Positions 1-8,697 of a DNA stretch of 64,000 bases are shown here, in pieces. Location of the stretch: contig NZ_JBHYGL010000040.1 of assembly GCF_051859025.1 (NCBI RefSeq), positions 62,001-126,000 of the forward strand, given 5' to 3'. Positions within the stretch are counted from its first letter, which is position 1. Every line of letters starts with the position of its first letter. The stretch comes from Falsiroseomonas sp051859025. GTDB lineage: Bacteria; Pseudomonadota; Alphaproteobacteria; Acetobacterales; Acetobacteraceae. A program made the position numbers and the translations under genes. Below the pieces are notes generated by a model, which saw only the letters and a list, made by a program, of their open reading frames with translations, was not told where the DNA came from and searched no databases.

Positions 1-87
1 TTCCGGACCGAGCAGTTCCAGTGGTTCCGGATCGCCGAGAACAGCTACGACAACTTCGCCTTCAGCGCGGCCCAGACGGTACGCTGA
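1..87 (+). CDS. 3' end of an unidentified gene
   Basis: An open frame enters from the left edge and stops at TGA 85-87, leaving the last 28 codons of a protein that ends FSAAQTVR. The fragment is rich in aromatic residues (two Trp-Phe or Phe-Arg stretches and a Tyr-Asp-Asn-Phe stretch), but it is too short to assign to a family. A strong G/C hairpin follows within 10 bases of the stop, which supports a real gene end here. Confidence 0.5.
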   Translation, partial: FRTEQFQWFRIAENSYDNFAFSAAQTVR

Positions 88-95
88 GCAACCAA

Positions 96-121
96 GGGGG
101 GATCCCGGCCCGGGTCCCCCC
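96..121. terminator. Hairpin after the first gene end
   Basis: Six G (96-101) pair with six C (116-121). The stem continues through A102/T115 and three C:G pairs, with one bulged T, around a five-base loop. There is no T-run on the plus strand, so it would be a weak intrinsic terminator or an RNA-stabilising hairpin at the end of the upstream gene. Confidence 0.4.
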
Positions 122-161
122 TGACCATCCCCGGGCCGAACCGCCTTGAGGGGGCTGCCCC

Positions 162-719
162 ATGCGGATCGCCTGTTTCCTGCTGCTGCTGTCCCTGCCC
201 GGCGTGACGCCGGCGCGGGCTGACCATGACCCCACCCTGCTGCGCGACCACGGCATCGTGCTGATGCGCCATGGCGGCGCCATCCCCGCCCCACCGGGCA
301 CCCTAGCCCCCGTTCCCGGCTGCGATCCCGGCGCCGTGTTGACGGAAATGGGGCGGGAGGAGATGCGCCGGTGGGGCCTGGCGTTGCGCCAGGCGGGAAT
401 GCCGCCCGTCACGCTGGTGACGTCCCACCAATGCTCGGCCTGGGAAACGGCCATGCTGCTCGACCTCGGCCCCGTCATCCCCGATGCCGCGCTGGATCCC
501 TGGGACAGGGCGGAAGCCGCCACCCGCGGCGAACAGCTGCGCCAGCATGTCATCAGCCTGGAACGCGCCCGCCGGCAGGGCGCGGGGGCCGTCATCCTCG
601 TCACCCACCGCGCGAACATCCTGGCGGTGACGGGGATCGAGGCGGCGCACGGCGAATTGCTGATGCTGCGGGCGGACCGCGGCAGCCTCGGCCTGCTGGG
701 CCGCCTGCAGATGGAATAG
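162..719 (+). CDS. Exported histidine phosphatase family protein
   Basis: A 185-residue protein with an N-terminal signal peptide: charged start, hydrophobic residues 5-17 and a probable cut after ARA at about residue 20. It carries the phosphoglycerate-mutase-like signature R36-H37-G38, whose His is the phospho-acceptor, and a second conserved His in VTHR (H149). It is therefore a predicted periplasmic or secreted phosphatase of the histidine-phosphatase clan. The substrate cannot be read from the sequence. The start is supported by a GAGGGGG ribosome-binding site. It precedes uppP on the same strand with a short gap, so cotranscription is possible. Confidence 0.8.
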   Translation: MRIACFLLLLSLPGVTPARADHDPTLLRDHGIVLMRHGGAIPAPPGTLAPVPGCDPGAVLTEMGREEMRRWGLALRQAGMPPVTLVTSHQCSAWETAMLLDLGPVIPDAALDPWDRAEAATRGEQLRQHVISLERARRQGAGAVILVTHRANILAVTGIEAAHGELLMLRADRGSLGLLGRLQME

Positions 720-777
720 CCAGCGGCCGCCGCGCCCTGTATTGCACCGCCCGCCCCGCCCGGAGTGTCCCGCGCCC

Positions 778-1581
778 ATGGATGCCGCCACCCTGTTCTC
801 CGCCCTCCTCATGGGCATCGTGGAGGGCATCACCGAATTCCTGCCCATCTCCTCCACCGGGCACCTGATCCTGCTGGGGGAACTGCTCGGCTTCCAGGGC
901 CCGCCCGGCAAGACCTTCGAGATCGTCATCCAGCTCGGCGCCATCCTGGCCGTGGTGGTCGTGTTCTGGCCCACCCTGGTATCCCTGGTGACGAAGGCCT
1001 GGCGCCCGGGGCCGGAGCGCTTCTACGCCATCAACCTGCTGCTGGCCTTCCTGCCGGCGGCCGCCATCGGCGCCACGCTGCACGGCACCATCACGCGCCT
1101 GCTGTTCAGCCCCTGGGTCGTGTGCTTCGCCCTCATCATCGGCGGCATCGCCATCATCGCGATCGAGCGGCTGCGCCACACCCCCACCATCCATTCCGTG
1201 CCGCAGATCGGGCCGCTGGCTGCGCTCATCATCGGCTTCGGCCAGGCGCTGGCGATGATCCCGGGCACCTCGCGGTCCGGCGCCACCATCATCACCGCGC
1301 TGCTGATCGGGGTGGACCGCAAGGTGGCGGCGGAATTCTCCTTCGTCCTCGCCATCCCCACCATGGTCGCCGCCACCGCCTTCAGCCTGTTCAAGGCGCG
1401 GGCGGAGCTGGAATTCTCCAGCTTCGCCCAGATCGGCGTGGGCTTCGTGACGGCCTTCGTGGTGGCGCTTGTCGTCGTGCGCTGGGTGATGGGGGTGATC
1501 GGCCGCATCGGCTTCACCCCCTTCGGCTGGTACCGCATCGCGCTCGGCAGCGTCATGCTGGTGTTTCTGCTGGTGCGATGA
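778..1581 (+). CDS. uppP: Undecaprenyl-diphosphatase
   Basis: An inner-membrane enzyme that dephosphorylates undecaprenyl pyrophosphate to recycle the lipid carrier used for peptidoglycan and other wall polymers; the family confers bacitracin resistance. The 267-residue protein is almost entirely hydrophobic with about eight membrane segments. It has both family signatures: EGITE (16-20) with PISSTGH (23-29), and PGTSRSGAT (162-170). I chose ATG 778 over an upstream in-frame ATG at 742 because the first signature then falls at the usual distance from the N-terminus. The length fits the family. Confidence 0.95.
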   Translation: MDAATLFSALLMGIVEGITEFLPISSTGHLILLGELLGFQGPPGKTFEIVIQLGAILAVVVVFWPTLVSLVTKAWRPGPERFYAINLLLAFLPAAAIGATLHGTITRLLFSPWVVCFALIIGGIAIIAIERLRHTPTIHSVPQIGPLAALIIGFGQALAMIPGTSRSGATIITALLIGVDRKVAAEFSFVLAIPTMVAATAFSLFKARAELEFSSFAQIGVGFVTAFVVALVVVRWVMGVIGRIGFTPFGWYRIALGSVMLVFLLVR

Positions 1582-1678
1582 CGCGCGGCGATCGTTCCGC
1601 CGCATGGCAATGCTTGTGCCAAGCTGCGCGGACGTTCATCTTCCGGTGAATTCACCGTTCGATCCGGAATCCTGGTTG

Positions 1679-2173
1679 ATGCGCCGTAGCACCCTGCTTG
1701 CCCTGCCGATCGGCCTGCTGCTGGCCCAGCCGGCTGCGGCCCAGCATTGGAACGACAGCGGCCCTGGCCGCGACCTGATGAGTTCAACGGCCCAGGATTT
1801 CGACAGCTTCCGCCAGCGGATGCCGGCCCAGCCGCGCTTCACGCCCACGGCGCCCGGCATGGCTGCCACCACGGCCGCGCCCCGCGGCCCGATCCCGATC
1901 CTGGACTGGGTGCCGCCGCCGCCCGTGCCGGCCACCGCGACGCCCGCGCGCCGCACCGGCAGCAGCACCGTCCGCCGCGCCCGCGCCCCGGCCCCCCCGG
2001 CGGCACAGGAACCCGTCTTCCGGGAGCCCGCGCCCGCCGCCCTGCCGGCCAGCACCACCAATGACGCAGAGCGTTCACTGGCGGAGCGGGAGCGGGAGCT
2101 CGACCGCCTGCGCCGGATCCTCGAAGAAGACCGCCTGCGCTACCAGCGCCGCCAGCAGCCGCAGCTGCAATAG
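1679..2173 (+). CDS. Exported protein of unknown function, Pro/Ala-rich with C-terminal coiled coil
   Basis: A 164-residue protein with a clear signal peptide (hydrophobic 5-16, cut near AAAQ at about residue 22). A middle part of about 75 residues is rich in Pro, Ala and Thr and looks disordered. The charged C-terminal stretch of Glu/Arg heptad-like sequence probably forms a short helix or coiled coil. No family is recognised. An in-frame upstream ATG at 1604 exists, but only the start at 1679 places the signal sequence at the N-terminus. It is followed by the convergent CoA-transferase operon. Confidence 0.65.
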   Translation: MRRSTLLALPIGLLLAQPAAAQHWNDSGPGRDLMSSTAQDFDSFRQRMPAQPRFTPTAPGMAATTAAPRGPIPILDWVPPPPVPATATPARRTGSSTVRRARAPAPPAAQEPVFREPAPAALPASTTNDAERSLAERERELDRLRRILEEDRLRYQRRQQPQLQ

Positions 2174-2225
2174 AGGTCAGCCGCAGCTGCAATAGGGGCG
2201 GGCCGAAGCCCACCCCGTCCAGACG

Positions 2226-2864
<639 letters not shown>

Positions 2865-2877
2865 GTCGTGGCGCTCC

Positions 2878-3615
2878 TCAGGCCTGGGATTCAGCGCCGG
2901 CGGCGGCAGCCGGGGCACGCTTGCGGACGGTGCGCTGTTCGATGCGCTTCTCGAAATCGGGCGGGCAGACCACCAGGCGCTTCACGAAGATGCCGGGGGT
3001 GTGGATGTGGTCCGGGTCGATCTCCCCGGGCCTCACCAGGTGTTCCACCTGCGCCACCGTCACGCGCGCCGCGCTGGCCATGATCGGATTGAAGTTCCGC
3101 GCAGTCTTCCGATAGACGAGGTTGCCCTCATGGTCGCCCTTGTAGGCGTGGATGATGGCGAGGTCGGCGAACAACCCGCGCTCCATCACATAGTGCTCGC
3201 CATCGAATTCCCGGACCTCCTTCCCCTCCGCCACCGCCGTGCCGTAGCCGGTCTTGGTGAAGAAGGCGGGGATGCCGGCGCCGCCGGCGCGGATGCGTTC
3301 CGCCAGCGTGCCCTGCGGGTTGAATTCGATCTCCAATTCGCCGGCCAGGTACTGCTTCGCGAAGGTCGCGTTCTCACCGACATAGCTGCTGATCATCTTG
3401 CGGATCTGGCGCGTGTGCAGCAGCAGGCCGAGCCCCGCATCGTCGATCCCCGCATTGTTGGAGATGACGGTGAGGCCCTTCACCCCGCTTTCCCGGATCG
3501 CCTCGATCAGCAGGGACGGGATGCCGGAGATGCCGAAGCCGCCCGACATGATGGTCATGTCGTCGCGCAGCACGCCGGCCAACGCCGCCTTCGCATCCGG
3601 ATGGATCTTTCGCAT
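2878..3615 (-). CDS. scoA: 3-oxoacid CoA-transferase subunit A
   Basis: The alpha subunit partner of the preceding CoA-transferase, 245 residues. It has the glycine-rich CoA-binding loop GGFGISG (25-31) near the N-terminus and ends in an Ala-rich tail of about 20 residues that the family does not need. It is the first gene of the two-gene operon. The pair would let the cell activate acetoacetate, for example from butanoate or polyhydroxybutyrate breakdown. No regulator is encoded next to it. Confidence 0.88.
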   Translation of the reverse strand: MRKIHPDAKAALAGVLRDDMTIMSGGFGISGIPSLLIEAIRESGVKGLTVISNNAGIDDAGLGLLLHTRQIRKMISSYVGENATFAKQYLAGELEIEFNPQGTLAERIRAGGAGIPAFFTKTGYGTAVAEGKEVREFDGEHYVMERGLFADLAIIHAYKGDHEGNLVYRKTARNFNPIMASAARVTVAQVEHLVRPGEIDPDHIHTPGIFVKRLVVCPPDFEKRIEQRTVRKRAPAAAAGAESQA

Positions 3616-3709
3616 CGCGCTCTCCCGCCCGCGGCCGCCGAATACGGCGGCCCGTGATGGCGCGAAACTATGCGGCGCGGAGCTTTACGGAAAGGGGGTT
3701 GGGGGAGGC

Positions 3710-3738
3710 TTGCGCAGCCTTCCAGGCGCCGCTATAGG
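3710..3738 (+). promoter_or_regulatory. Probable promoter of tRNA-Ala
   Basis: TTGCGC (3710-3715) and TATAGG (3733-3738) are separated by exactly 17 bases, and the mature tRNA 5' end lies 20 bases downstream of the second box. This is a good match to a housekeeping sigma-70 promoter in position and spacing, with a -35 box that departs from TTGACA at two bases. Confidence 0.5.
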
Positions 3739-3757
3739 GCGCGCCTCGCCACGGTGC

Positions 3758-3833
<76 letters not shown>

Positions 3834-3841
3834 GTTCGATG

Positions 3842-3873
3842 AAGACGCCCGCCGGCATGGCGGGCGTCTTTTT
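3842..3873 (+). terminator. Intrinsic terminator of tRNA-Ala
   Basis: A perfect 12-bp stem (3842-3853 with 3859-3870) closes a GGCAT loop and runs into a T-run followed by CGTTTT. It sits nine bases after the tRNA CCA end, so the tRNA is probably a single-gene transcript. Confidence 0.9.
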
Positions 3874-3879
3874 CGTTTT

Positions 3880-3913
3880 GGGGGACCGGTTCGTTTGGGG
3901 GACCGGTTCGTTC
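3880..3913. repeat. 17-bp tandem duplication
   Basis: Two adjacent 17-base units starting GGGGGACCGGTTCGTT (3880-3896 and 3897-3913) differ only at the last base. A third, decayed start follows (GGGGGAACGG). They lie between the tRNA terminator and the 3' end of the next minus-strand gene. Confidence 0.85.
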
Positions 3914-3929
3914 GGGGGAACGGGGTGGG

Positions 3930-4304
3930 CTACCCGATCCCGACCACGCGCCAGGCCGCTTCGGCGCCATTCGGCTCCCGGATGGTCAGCACCTCCCCCG
4001 GCCGCGGCATGCCGAGGTGCAGGATGCGGTGCATGGGCGCATCCGGCGCGGCCGCCGCATCGGCGAAGAAGCGCAGCGACCAGCCATCCTCGTCATGCGT
4101 CACGTCGCCCGCCATGGGGGGCTTCCCCGCGGCTTCGTAGCGGGCGGGCCAGGGGGCGGGATCGGCCAGCCAGGCGCCCGCATCGGGCTGCCCCTGGCCG
4201 TCCAGCGCGATCGCGAAGACGATGCGCGCGGGTTCGTCCCCCGCCCCCGTTCCCGGGCTCCAGGTCATCACCAGCGTGACGTCAACCAGCTTGGCGGCGC
4301 TCAC
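3930..4304 (-). CDS. Small protein of unknown function downstream of kup
   Basis: 124 residues with a GTG start preceded by AGGAAGG. No signal peptide or membrane segment. The composition is acidic and tryptophan-containing, with a likely all-beta fold (alternating hydrophobic strands such as VTLVMTW and ARIVFAIAL). It follows kup by about 75 bases on the same strand and may be cotranscribed. I do not recognise the family. Confidence 0.6.
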   Translation of the reverse strand: MSAAKLVDVTLVMTWSPGTGAGDEPARIVFAIALDGQGQPDAGAWLADPAPWPARYEAAGKPPMAGDVTHDEDGWSLRFFADAAAAPDAPMHRILHLGMPRPGEVLTIREPNGAEAAWRVVGIG

Positions 4305-4380
4305 CCTCTATCCCTTCCTGGACTATCCAGAGGGGAGGCGAACGCGCGCCCCGCCCCAGGGTTCGGCAGGGGCCGGCCGA

Positions 4381-6255
4381 TCAGATCGCCACCCGCACGC
4401 CGAGCTCGACCACGCGGTCCGACGGGATGCGGAAGAATTCCGTGGCCGGCACGGCATTGCGGCTCAGCGTCGTGAAGATCCATTGCCGCCAGCGTGGCAT
4501 CTTCGGCACGGCGGCCGCCACCACCGTCTCCCGCCCCAGGAAGTAGCTGGCCTGCATCGGCTCGAACGCGATGCCGATGTCGCGCAGCGCCTCCAGCTCC
4601 CGCGGGATGTGGGGGCTTTCCTGGAAGCCGTAGCGCAGGATCACGCGGTGGATGTCGGGGGCCAGTTCCGTCACCTCCCGCCGCTGCTCGACGCGGGGGA
4701 TGTCCTCGTTGATGACGGTGACGAACAGGACCCGTTCGTGCAGCACCTTGTTGTGCTTGAGGTTGTGCAGCAGCGCCCCGGGGACGAGATCCGCCTGCCC
4801 GGTCATGAACACCGCGATGCCGGGCACCCGGATGGTGCGCGATTGCGGCAGGCGGGCGATGAAGGATTTCAGCGGCAGGCTGTCCTGCCGGAAGCGCAGG
4901 AACAGCAGATCCCGCCCCTGCCGCCAGGTCAGCATCAGGGTGAAGGTCAGGATGCCCAGCAGCAGCGGCACATAGCCGCCCTCCGGGATCTTCAGCGCGG
5001 TGGAGATGAAGTAGGCGAGGTCGAGCATCAACAGCGGCCCGAACACGGCGATGACCAGCAGCAGCGGCCAGCCATAGGCCCGCCGGAACACCAGCATGGC
5101 CAGGCAGGAGGTCGCCAGGAAGGTGCCCGTGACCGCCAGGCCATAGGCCGCCGCCAGGCTGTCGCTGGTCTTGAATTCCAGCACCAGGATGATGACGCCG
5201 ATCAGCAGCATCATGTTGACCTGGGGCATGTAGATCTGGCCCTGCTCCGTCTCGCTGGTGTGGCGAACCTCCAGCCGCGGCACGAAGCCCAGCTGGACGC
5301 ATTGCCGCGCGATGGAGAAGGCGCCGGAGATCATCGCCTGGCTGGCGATGATGGTGGCGGCCGTCGCCAGGATCACCAGCGGCAGGCGCAGCCATTCGGG
5401 CGCCAGCAGGAAGAAGGGATTCGCGATCGATTCCGGCTCGGACAGCAGCAGGGCGCCCTGGCCGAAATAATTCAGCGCCAAGGCCGGCAGCACGAAGGCG
5501 GCCCAGGCCAGCTGGATGGGCTTGCGGCCGAAATGGCCCATATCGGCGTACAGCGCCTCCGCCCCCGTCACCGCCAGGACGACGGAGCCGAAGGCGATGA
5601 AGGCGGCCAGCTTGTAGTAGGCGCAGAAGGTGATGGCGTGGTGCGGCGACAGCGCCGCCAGCACTTCCGGCTCCTTGATCACCTCGATCAGCCCCAGCAG
5701 GCCGATAGTCCCGAACCACAGGGCGCAGATCGGCCCGAAGATCTTGCCCATGGTGGCGGTACCCCGCCACTGCACCAGGAAAAGCGCGATGAGGATGCCG
5801 AGCGCGATCGGCACCACCGCTTCCTCGAAATGCGGCGAGATGACCTTGAGCCCCTCCACCGCGGAGAGGACGGAGATGGCCGGGGTGATGATGCCATCCC
5901 CGAAGAACAGGCTGGCGCCGATGATGCCGAGCACGGCAACCCACCAGCGCCCCCGTGGCGTCCGGGTATGGCGTTGCGCCAGCGCCATCAGGGCGAGGAT
6001 CCCGCCTTCCCCCCGGTTGTCCGCCCGCAGCACGAAGATGACGTATTTCACCGTCACCGTGAGGATGAGGGACCAGAAGATCAGGCTGAGGATGCCCAGG
6101 ATCTCCCACCGCTCGATCCCGTCGGCGGAGAAATGCAGCAGGGCGGCGCGGAGGGCGTAAAGCGGGCTGGTGCCGATGTCGCCATAGACGATGCCCAGCA
6201 CGCCGATCAGGGCGGCCAGCGTCACGGGACGTTCGGCCGCGGGGGAATGGCTCAA
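4381..6255 (-). CDS. kup: Low-affinity potassium uptake protein Kup
   Basis: A 624-residue inner-membrane K+:H+ symporter of the KUP/HAK/KT family, the usual length. The N-terminal signature GIVYGDIGTSPLYALR marks the first membrane helix, followed by about eleven further hydrophobic segments up to about residue 440 and a C-terminal cytoplasmic domain of about 180 residues. Kup is a constitutive, pH-tolerant K+ uptake route. The next minus-strand genes upstream are the aap operon, separated by about 100 bases with no recognisable terminator. Confidence 0.95.
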   Translation of the reverse strand: MSHSPAAERPVTLAALIGVLGIVYGDIGTSPLYALRAALLHFSADGIERWEILGILSLIFWSLILTVTVKYVIFVLRADNRGEGGILALMALAQRHTRTPRGRWWVAVLGIIGASLFFGDGIITPAISVLSAVEGLKVISPHFEEAVVPIALGILIALFLVQWRGTATMGKIFGPICALWFGTIGLLGLIEVIKEPEVLAALSPHHAITFCAYYKLAAFIAFGSVVLAVTGAEALYADMGHFGRKPIQLAWAAFVLPALALNYFGQGALLLSEPESIANPFFLLAPEWLRLPLVILATAATIIASQAMISGAFSIARQCVQLGFVPRLEVRHTSETEQGQIYMPQVNMMLLIGVIILVLEFKTSDSLAAAYGLAVTGTFLATSCLAMLVFRRAYGWPLLLVIAVFGPLLMLDLAYFISTALKIPEGGYVPLLLGILTFTLMLTWRQGRDLLFLRFRQDSLPLKSFIARLPQSRTIRVPGIAVFMTGQADLVPGALLHNLKHNKVLHERVLFVTVINEDIPRVEQRREVTELAPDIHRVILRYGFQESPHIPRELEALRDIGIAFEPMQASYFLGRETVVAAAVPKMPRWRQWIFTTLSRNAVPATEFFRIPSDRVVELGVRVAI

Positions 6256-6357
6256 GGGTGCGCTCCAGTGGCGGAACGCGGCGAGGCATAGGCCCGGCGG
6301 GTGGGGGGGCGCAAGCGCGCCGTCCTCCGCCGGCCATGTGCCATCAACGAGCCAGCC

Positions 6358-7152
6358 TCAATGCCCCCGAAGGATCTGGCTGAGGAACAGCTTCAGGCGA
6401 TCCGTCTTCGGGTCGCTGAACAGGCTCTCCGGCTCCCCGCTCTCCACGATCTCGCCCCGGTCCATGAACACCACGCGGTCCGCCACCTGGCGGGCGAAGC
6501 CCATCTCATGCGTCACGCAGATCATGGTCATGCCGGTGGAGGCCAGCATCACCATGGTGTCGAGCACTTCCTTGATCATCTCGGGGTCGAGCGCCGAGGT
6601 CGGTTCGTCGAACAGCATGATCTTGGGCTTCATGCACAGCGCGCGCGCGATGGCGACGCGCTGCTGCTGGCCGCCGGAAAGCTGGCCCGGATACTTCTTC
6701 GCCTGCTCCGGGATGCGCACCCGGGTCAGGTATTCCATCGCCAGCTCCTCGGCCTCCTTCTTCGGCATCCGGCGCACCCAGATCGGCGCCAGGGTGCAGT
6801 TTTCGAGGATGGTGAGATGCGGGAACAGGTTGAACGACTGGAACACCATGCCGACCTCGCGGCGAATGGCGTCGAGGGATCGGAGGTCGTCCGACAGCTC
6901 GATCCCATCCACCAGGATCTTGCCTTCCTGGTGCGTCTCCAGCCGGTTGATGCAGCGGATCAGGGTGGATTTGCCGGAACCGGACGGCCCGCAGACCACC
7001 ACGCGTTCGCCGGTGGCGACGGAGAGGTTGACGTCGCGCAGCACATGCAGCGCGCCGAACCACTTGTTGACGCCTTCCAGCACGATCGCCGGCGGCGCAT
7101 CCGTCCGCATGGCGGAGGCGATCTGGGCCTCGGTCTCGATGGTCTCGCTCAT
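6358..7152 (-). CDS. aapP: General L-amino-acid ABC transporter, ATPase
   Basis: The ATP-hydrolysing subunit of a polar-amino-acid importer. Of 264 residues, the first 20 are a variable tail. The Walker A motif GPSGSGKS is at 55-62, the Q-loop at FQSFN (105), the signature LSGGQQQR at 158-165, the Walker B motif IMLFDEP at 178-184, and the H-loop in VTHEMG. It is the last gene of the aapJQMP operon, about 75 bases after aapM. The family accepts a broad range of L-amino acids; the exact substrates are not readable from the ATPase. Confidence 0.93.
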   Translation of the reverse strand: MSETIETEAQIASAMRTDAPPAIVLEGVNKWFGALHVLRDVNLSVATGERVVVCGPSGSGKSTLIRCINRLETHQEGKILVDGIELSDDLRSLDAIRREVGMVFQSFNLFPHLTILENCTLAPIWVRRMPKKEAEELAMEYLTRVRIPEQAKKYPGQLSGGQQQRVAIARALCMKPKIMLFDEPTSALDPEMIKEVLDTMVMLASTGMTMICVTHEMGFARQVADRVVFMDRGEIVESGEPESLFSDPKTDRLKLFLSQILRGH

Positions 7153-7228
7153 TGTGTCTTTCCCTGTCTTCCGGCACCCGGCTTGGTCGGCGTGGTCATC
7201 ACGGGCCCAGGTTGCCCCGGGCCTGCCG

Positions 7229-8374
7229 CTACCGCCGCCGATGCCGGTTGAGTTCGCGTTCCAGATCCTGGCTGTACTTCGACATGGCGAAGCAGAACAC
7301 CAGGTAGATGAGGCCGATGGTGATGTAGACCTCGATCCCGAAGCCCTGCCAGGCAGGTTCCACGATCGCGGTCTTGCCCGCCGTCAGCAGGTCGAAGATG
7401 CCGATGATCAGCACCAGCGACGTGTCCTTGAAGAAGCCGATGAAGGTGTTCACCAGCGGCGGGATCACCAGCCGCAGCGCCTGCGGCAGGATGATGAAGC
7501 CGGTCTTCTGCCAGTAGGAAAGGCCGAGCGCATCCGCCGCCTCATACTGCCCCCGCGGCAGGGTCTGGAGGCCGGCGCGCACCACTTCGGCCAGGTAGGC
7601 GCCCGCGAAAAGCGTGATCGCCACCTGCGCACGCAGCAGCTTGTCGATGTTCATGCCCTCCGGCAGGAACAGCGGAAACATGACGCTGGCCATGAACAGC
7701 AGGCTGATCAGCGGCACGCCGCGGATCAGTTCCACATACAGCACGCAGAGCGTCTTGATCGCCGGCAGCTTCGACCGCCGGCCGAGCGCCACCAGCACCG
7801 CCAGCGGGAAGGCGAAGGCGAGGCCGAAGGTGGACAGGATCAGCGTGATGGGCAGCCCGCCCCAGCGTTCCTGCGGGACATAGGTCAGGCCGAAGACGCC
7901 GCCCCACATCAGGATGCCGATCGCGGTCAGCGTGCCGACCCAGATCGGGATCAGCCGCCAGTTCCAGAAGCGGCGCAGCGCGGAGACGATGTAGAGCGCG
8001 ACGAACAGCACGCAGACCAGCAGCGGCCGCCAATGTTCCTCATAGGGATAGGTGCCGAACAGGATGAAGCGGTGCTTTTCCGTCACCACCGCCCAGCAGG
8101 CGCCAACGCCCTTGATCTCCCGGCACGCCTGGGTCTGCGCCTGGCCGTTCACCACCGGGACGGACCAGATGGCGTTGAGGAAGGCCCAGTCCACGAAGCC
8201 GATGGTCCAGCGCACCACCAGGTAGCCCAGCGCCAGGGTGATGGCGGTGTTGATCCAGGATGAGAACAGGTTCATCCGCGCCCAGGCGACGATGCCCGTG
8301 GTGGCAACGGGCGGCTGCCGGCGCTCGGCGCCGGGCTGGTGCGGCACGGCCGTGTTGGCGGTGATGTCGCTCAT
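7229..8374 (-). CDS. aapM: General L-amino-acid ABC transporter, permease AapM
   Basis: A 381-residue inner-membrane permease. The long N-terminal part, with an extra periplasmic region of about 100 residues containing cysteines, is typical of AapM rather than short HisM-type permeases. The conserved C-terminal permease half contains the cytoplasmic EAA-like loop around YEAADALGLSYWQKTGFIILP. Its start lies just after the tandem mini-ORF array: the stop of the last mini-ORF is three bases upstream of the aapM ATG, so its translation may be coupled to that reading frame. Confidence 0.92.
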   Translation of the reverse strand: MSDITANTAVPHQPGAERRQPPVATTGIVAWARMNLFSSWINTAITLALGYLVVRWTIGFVDWAFLNAIWSVPVVNGQAQTQACREIKGVGACWAVVTEKHRFILFGTYPYEEHWRPLLVCVLFVALYIVSALRRFWNWRLIPIWVGTLTAIGILMWGGVFGLTYVPQERWGGLPITLILSTFGLAFAFPLAVLVALGRRSKLPAIKTLCVLYVELIRGVPLISLLFMASVMFPLFLPEGMNIDKLLRAQVAITLFAGAYLAEVVRAGLQTLPRGQYEAADALGLSYWQKTGFIILPQALRLVIPPLVNTFIGFFKDTSLVLIIGIFDLLTAGKTAIVEPAWQGFGIEVYITIGLIYLVFCFAMSKYSQDLERELNRHRRR

Positions 8375-8377
8375 GGC

Positions 8378-8692
8378 TCAGCGCTCCACCAAGGCGATGC
8401 GGGCGTTGCGCCCGAAGCGCACGGGGAAGGTGCGCCGCAAGGCGCACGGGGAAAAGGACAACGCGCTGCGGCCCTNNNNNNNNNNNNNNNNNNNNNNNNN
8501 NNNNNNNNNNNNNNNNNNNNNNNNNNNNNNNNNNNNNNNNNNNNNNNNNNNNNNNNNNNNNNNNNNNNNNNNNNNTGATGTCTGTCGGCTTCATGGGGCT
8601 CACCGCTCCACCAGCGCGATGCGCGCGTTGCGCCGCAAGGCGCACGGGGAAAAGCACAACGCGCGGCAGCCCTTGATGTCTGTCGGCTTCAT
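8378..8692 (-). repeat. Tandem 98-bp mini-ORF array between aapQ and aapM, interrupted by gap
   Basis: After the aapQ stop come the bases GCCCC and then an ATG-started frame of 30 codons (8692 down to 8600). It begins MKPTDIKG and ends NARIALVER-stop, the same nine residues that end AapQ. GCCCC follows again, and a second identical start (8594) runs into the N gap. On the far side a diverged copy (8475 down to 8378) again ends NARIALVER-stop, directly before the aapM start codon. The unit (30 codons, stop, five spacer bases) is 98 bp. All copies share FSPCALRR before the AapQ-like tail. The true copy number is hidden by the gap. Confidence 0.85.
8476..8575. other. Assembly gap (100 N)
   Basis: Exactly 100 unknown bases, the usual placeholder for a scaffold gap of unknown length. 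It falls inside the 98-bp tandem repeat, which probably caused the assembly to break. Any reading frame drawn through the N run is artificial. Confidence 0.97.
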
Positions 8693-8697
8693 GGGGC

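Noticed and set aside
4222..6291. Long plus-strand frame (689 codons) opposite kup
   Set aside because: Its product is His/Gln/Arg/Asp-rich with no domain and mirrors the codon bias of kup on the other strand; kup is unmistakable.
8040..8657. Frame translated through the N gap
   Set aside because: The central part is unknown sequence; only the flanking copies of the repeat are meaningful.
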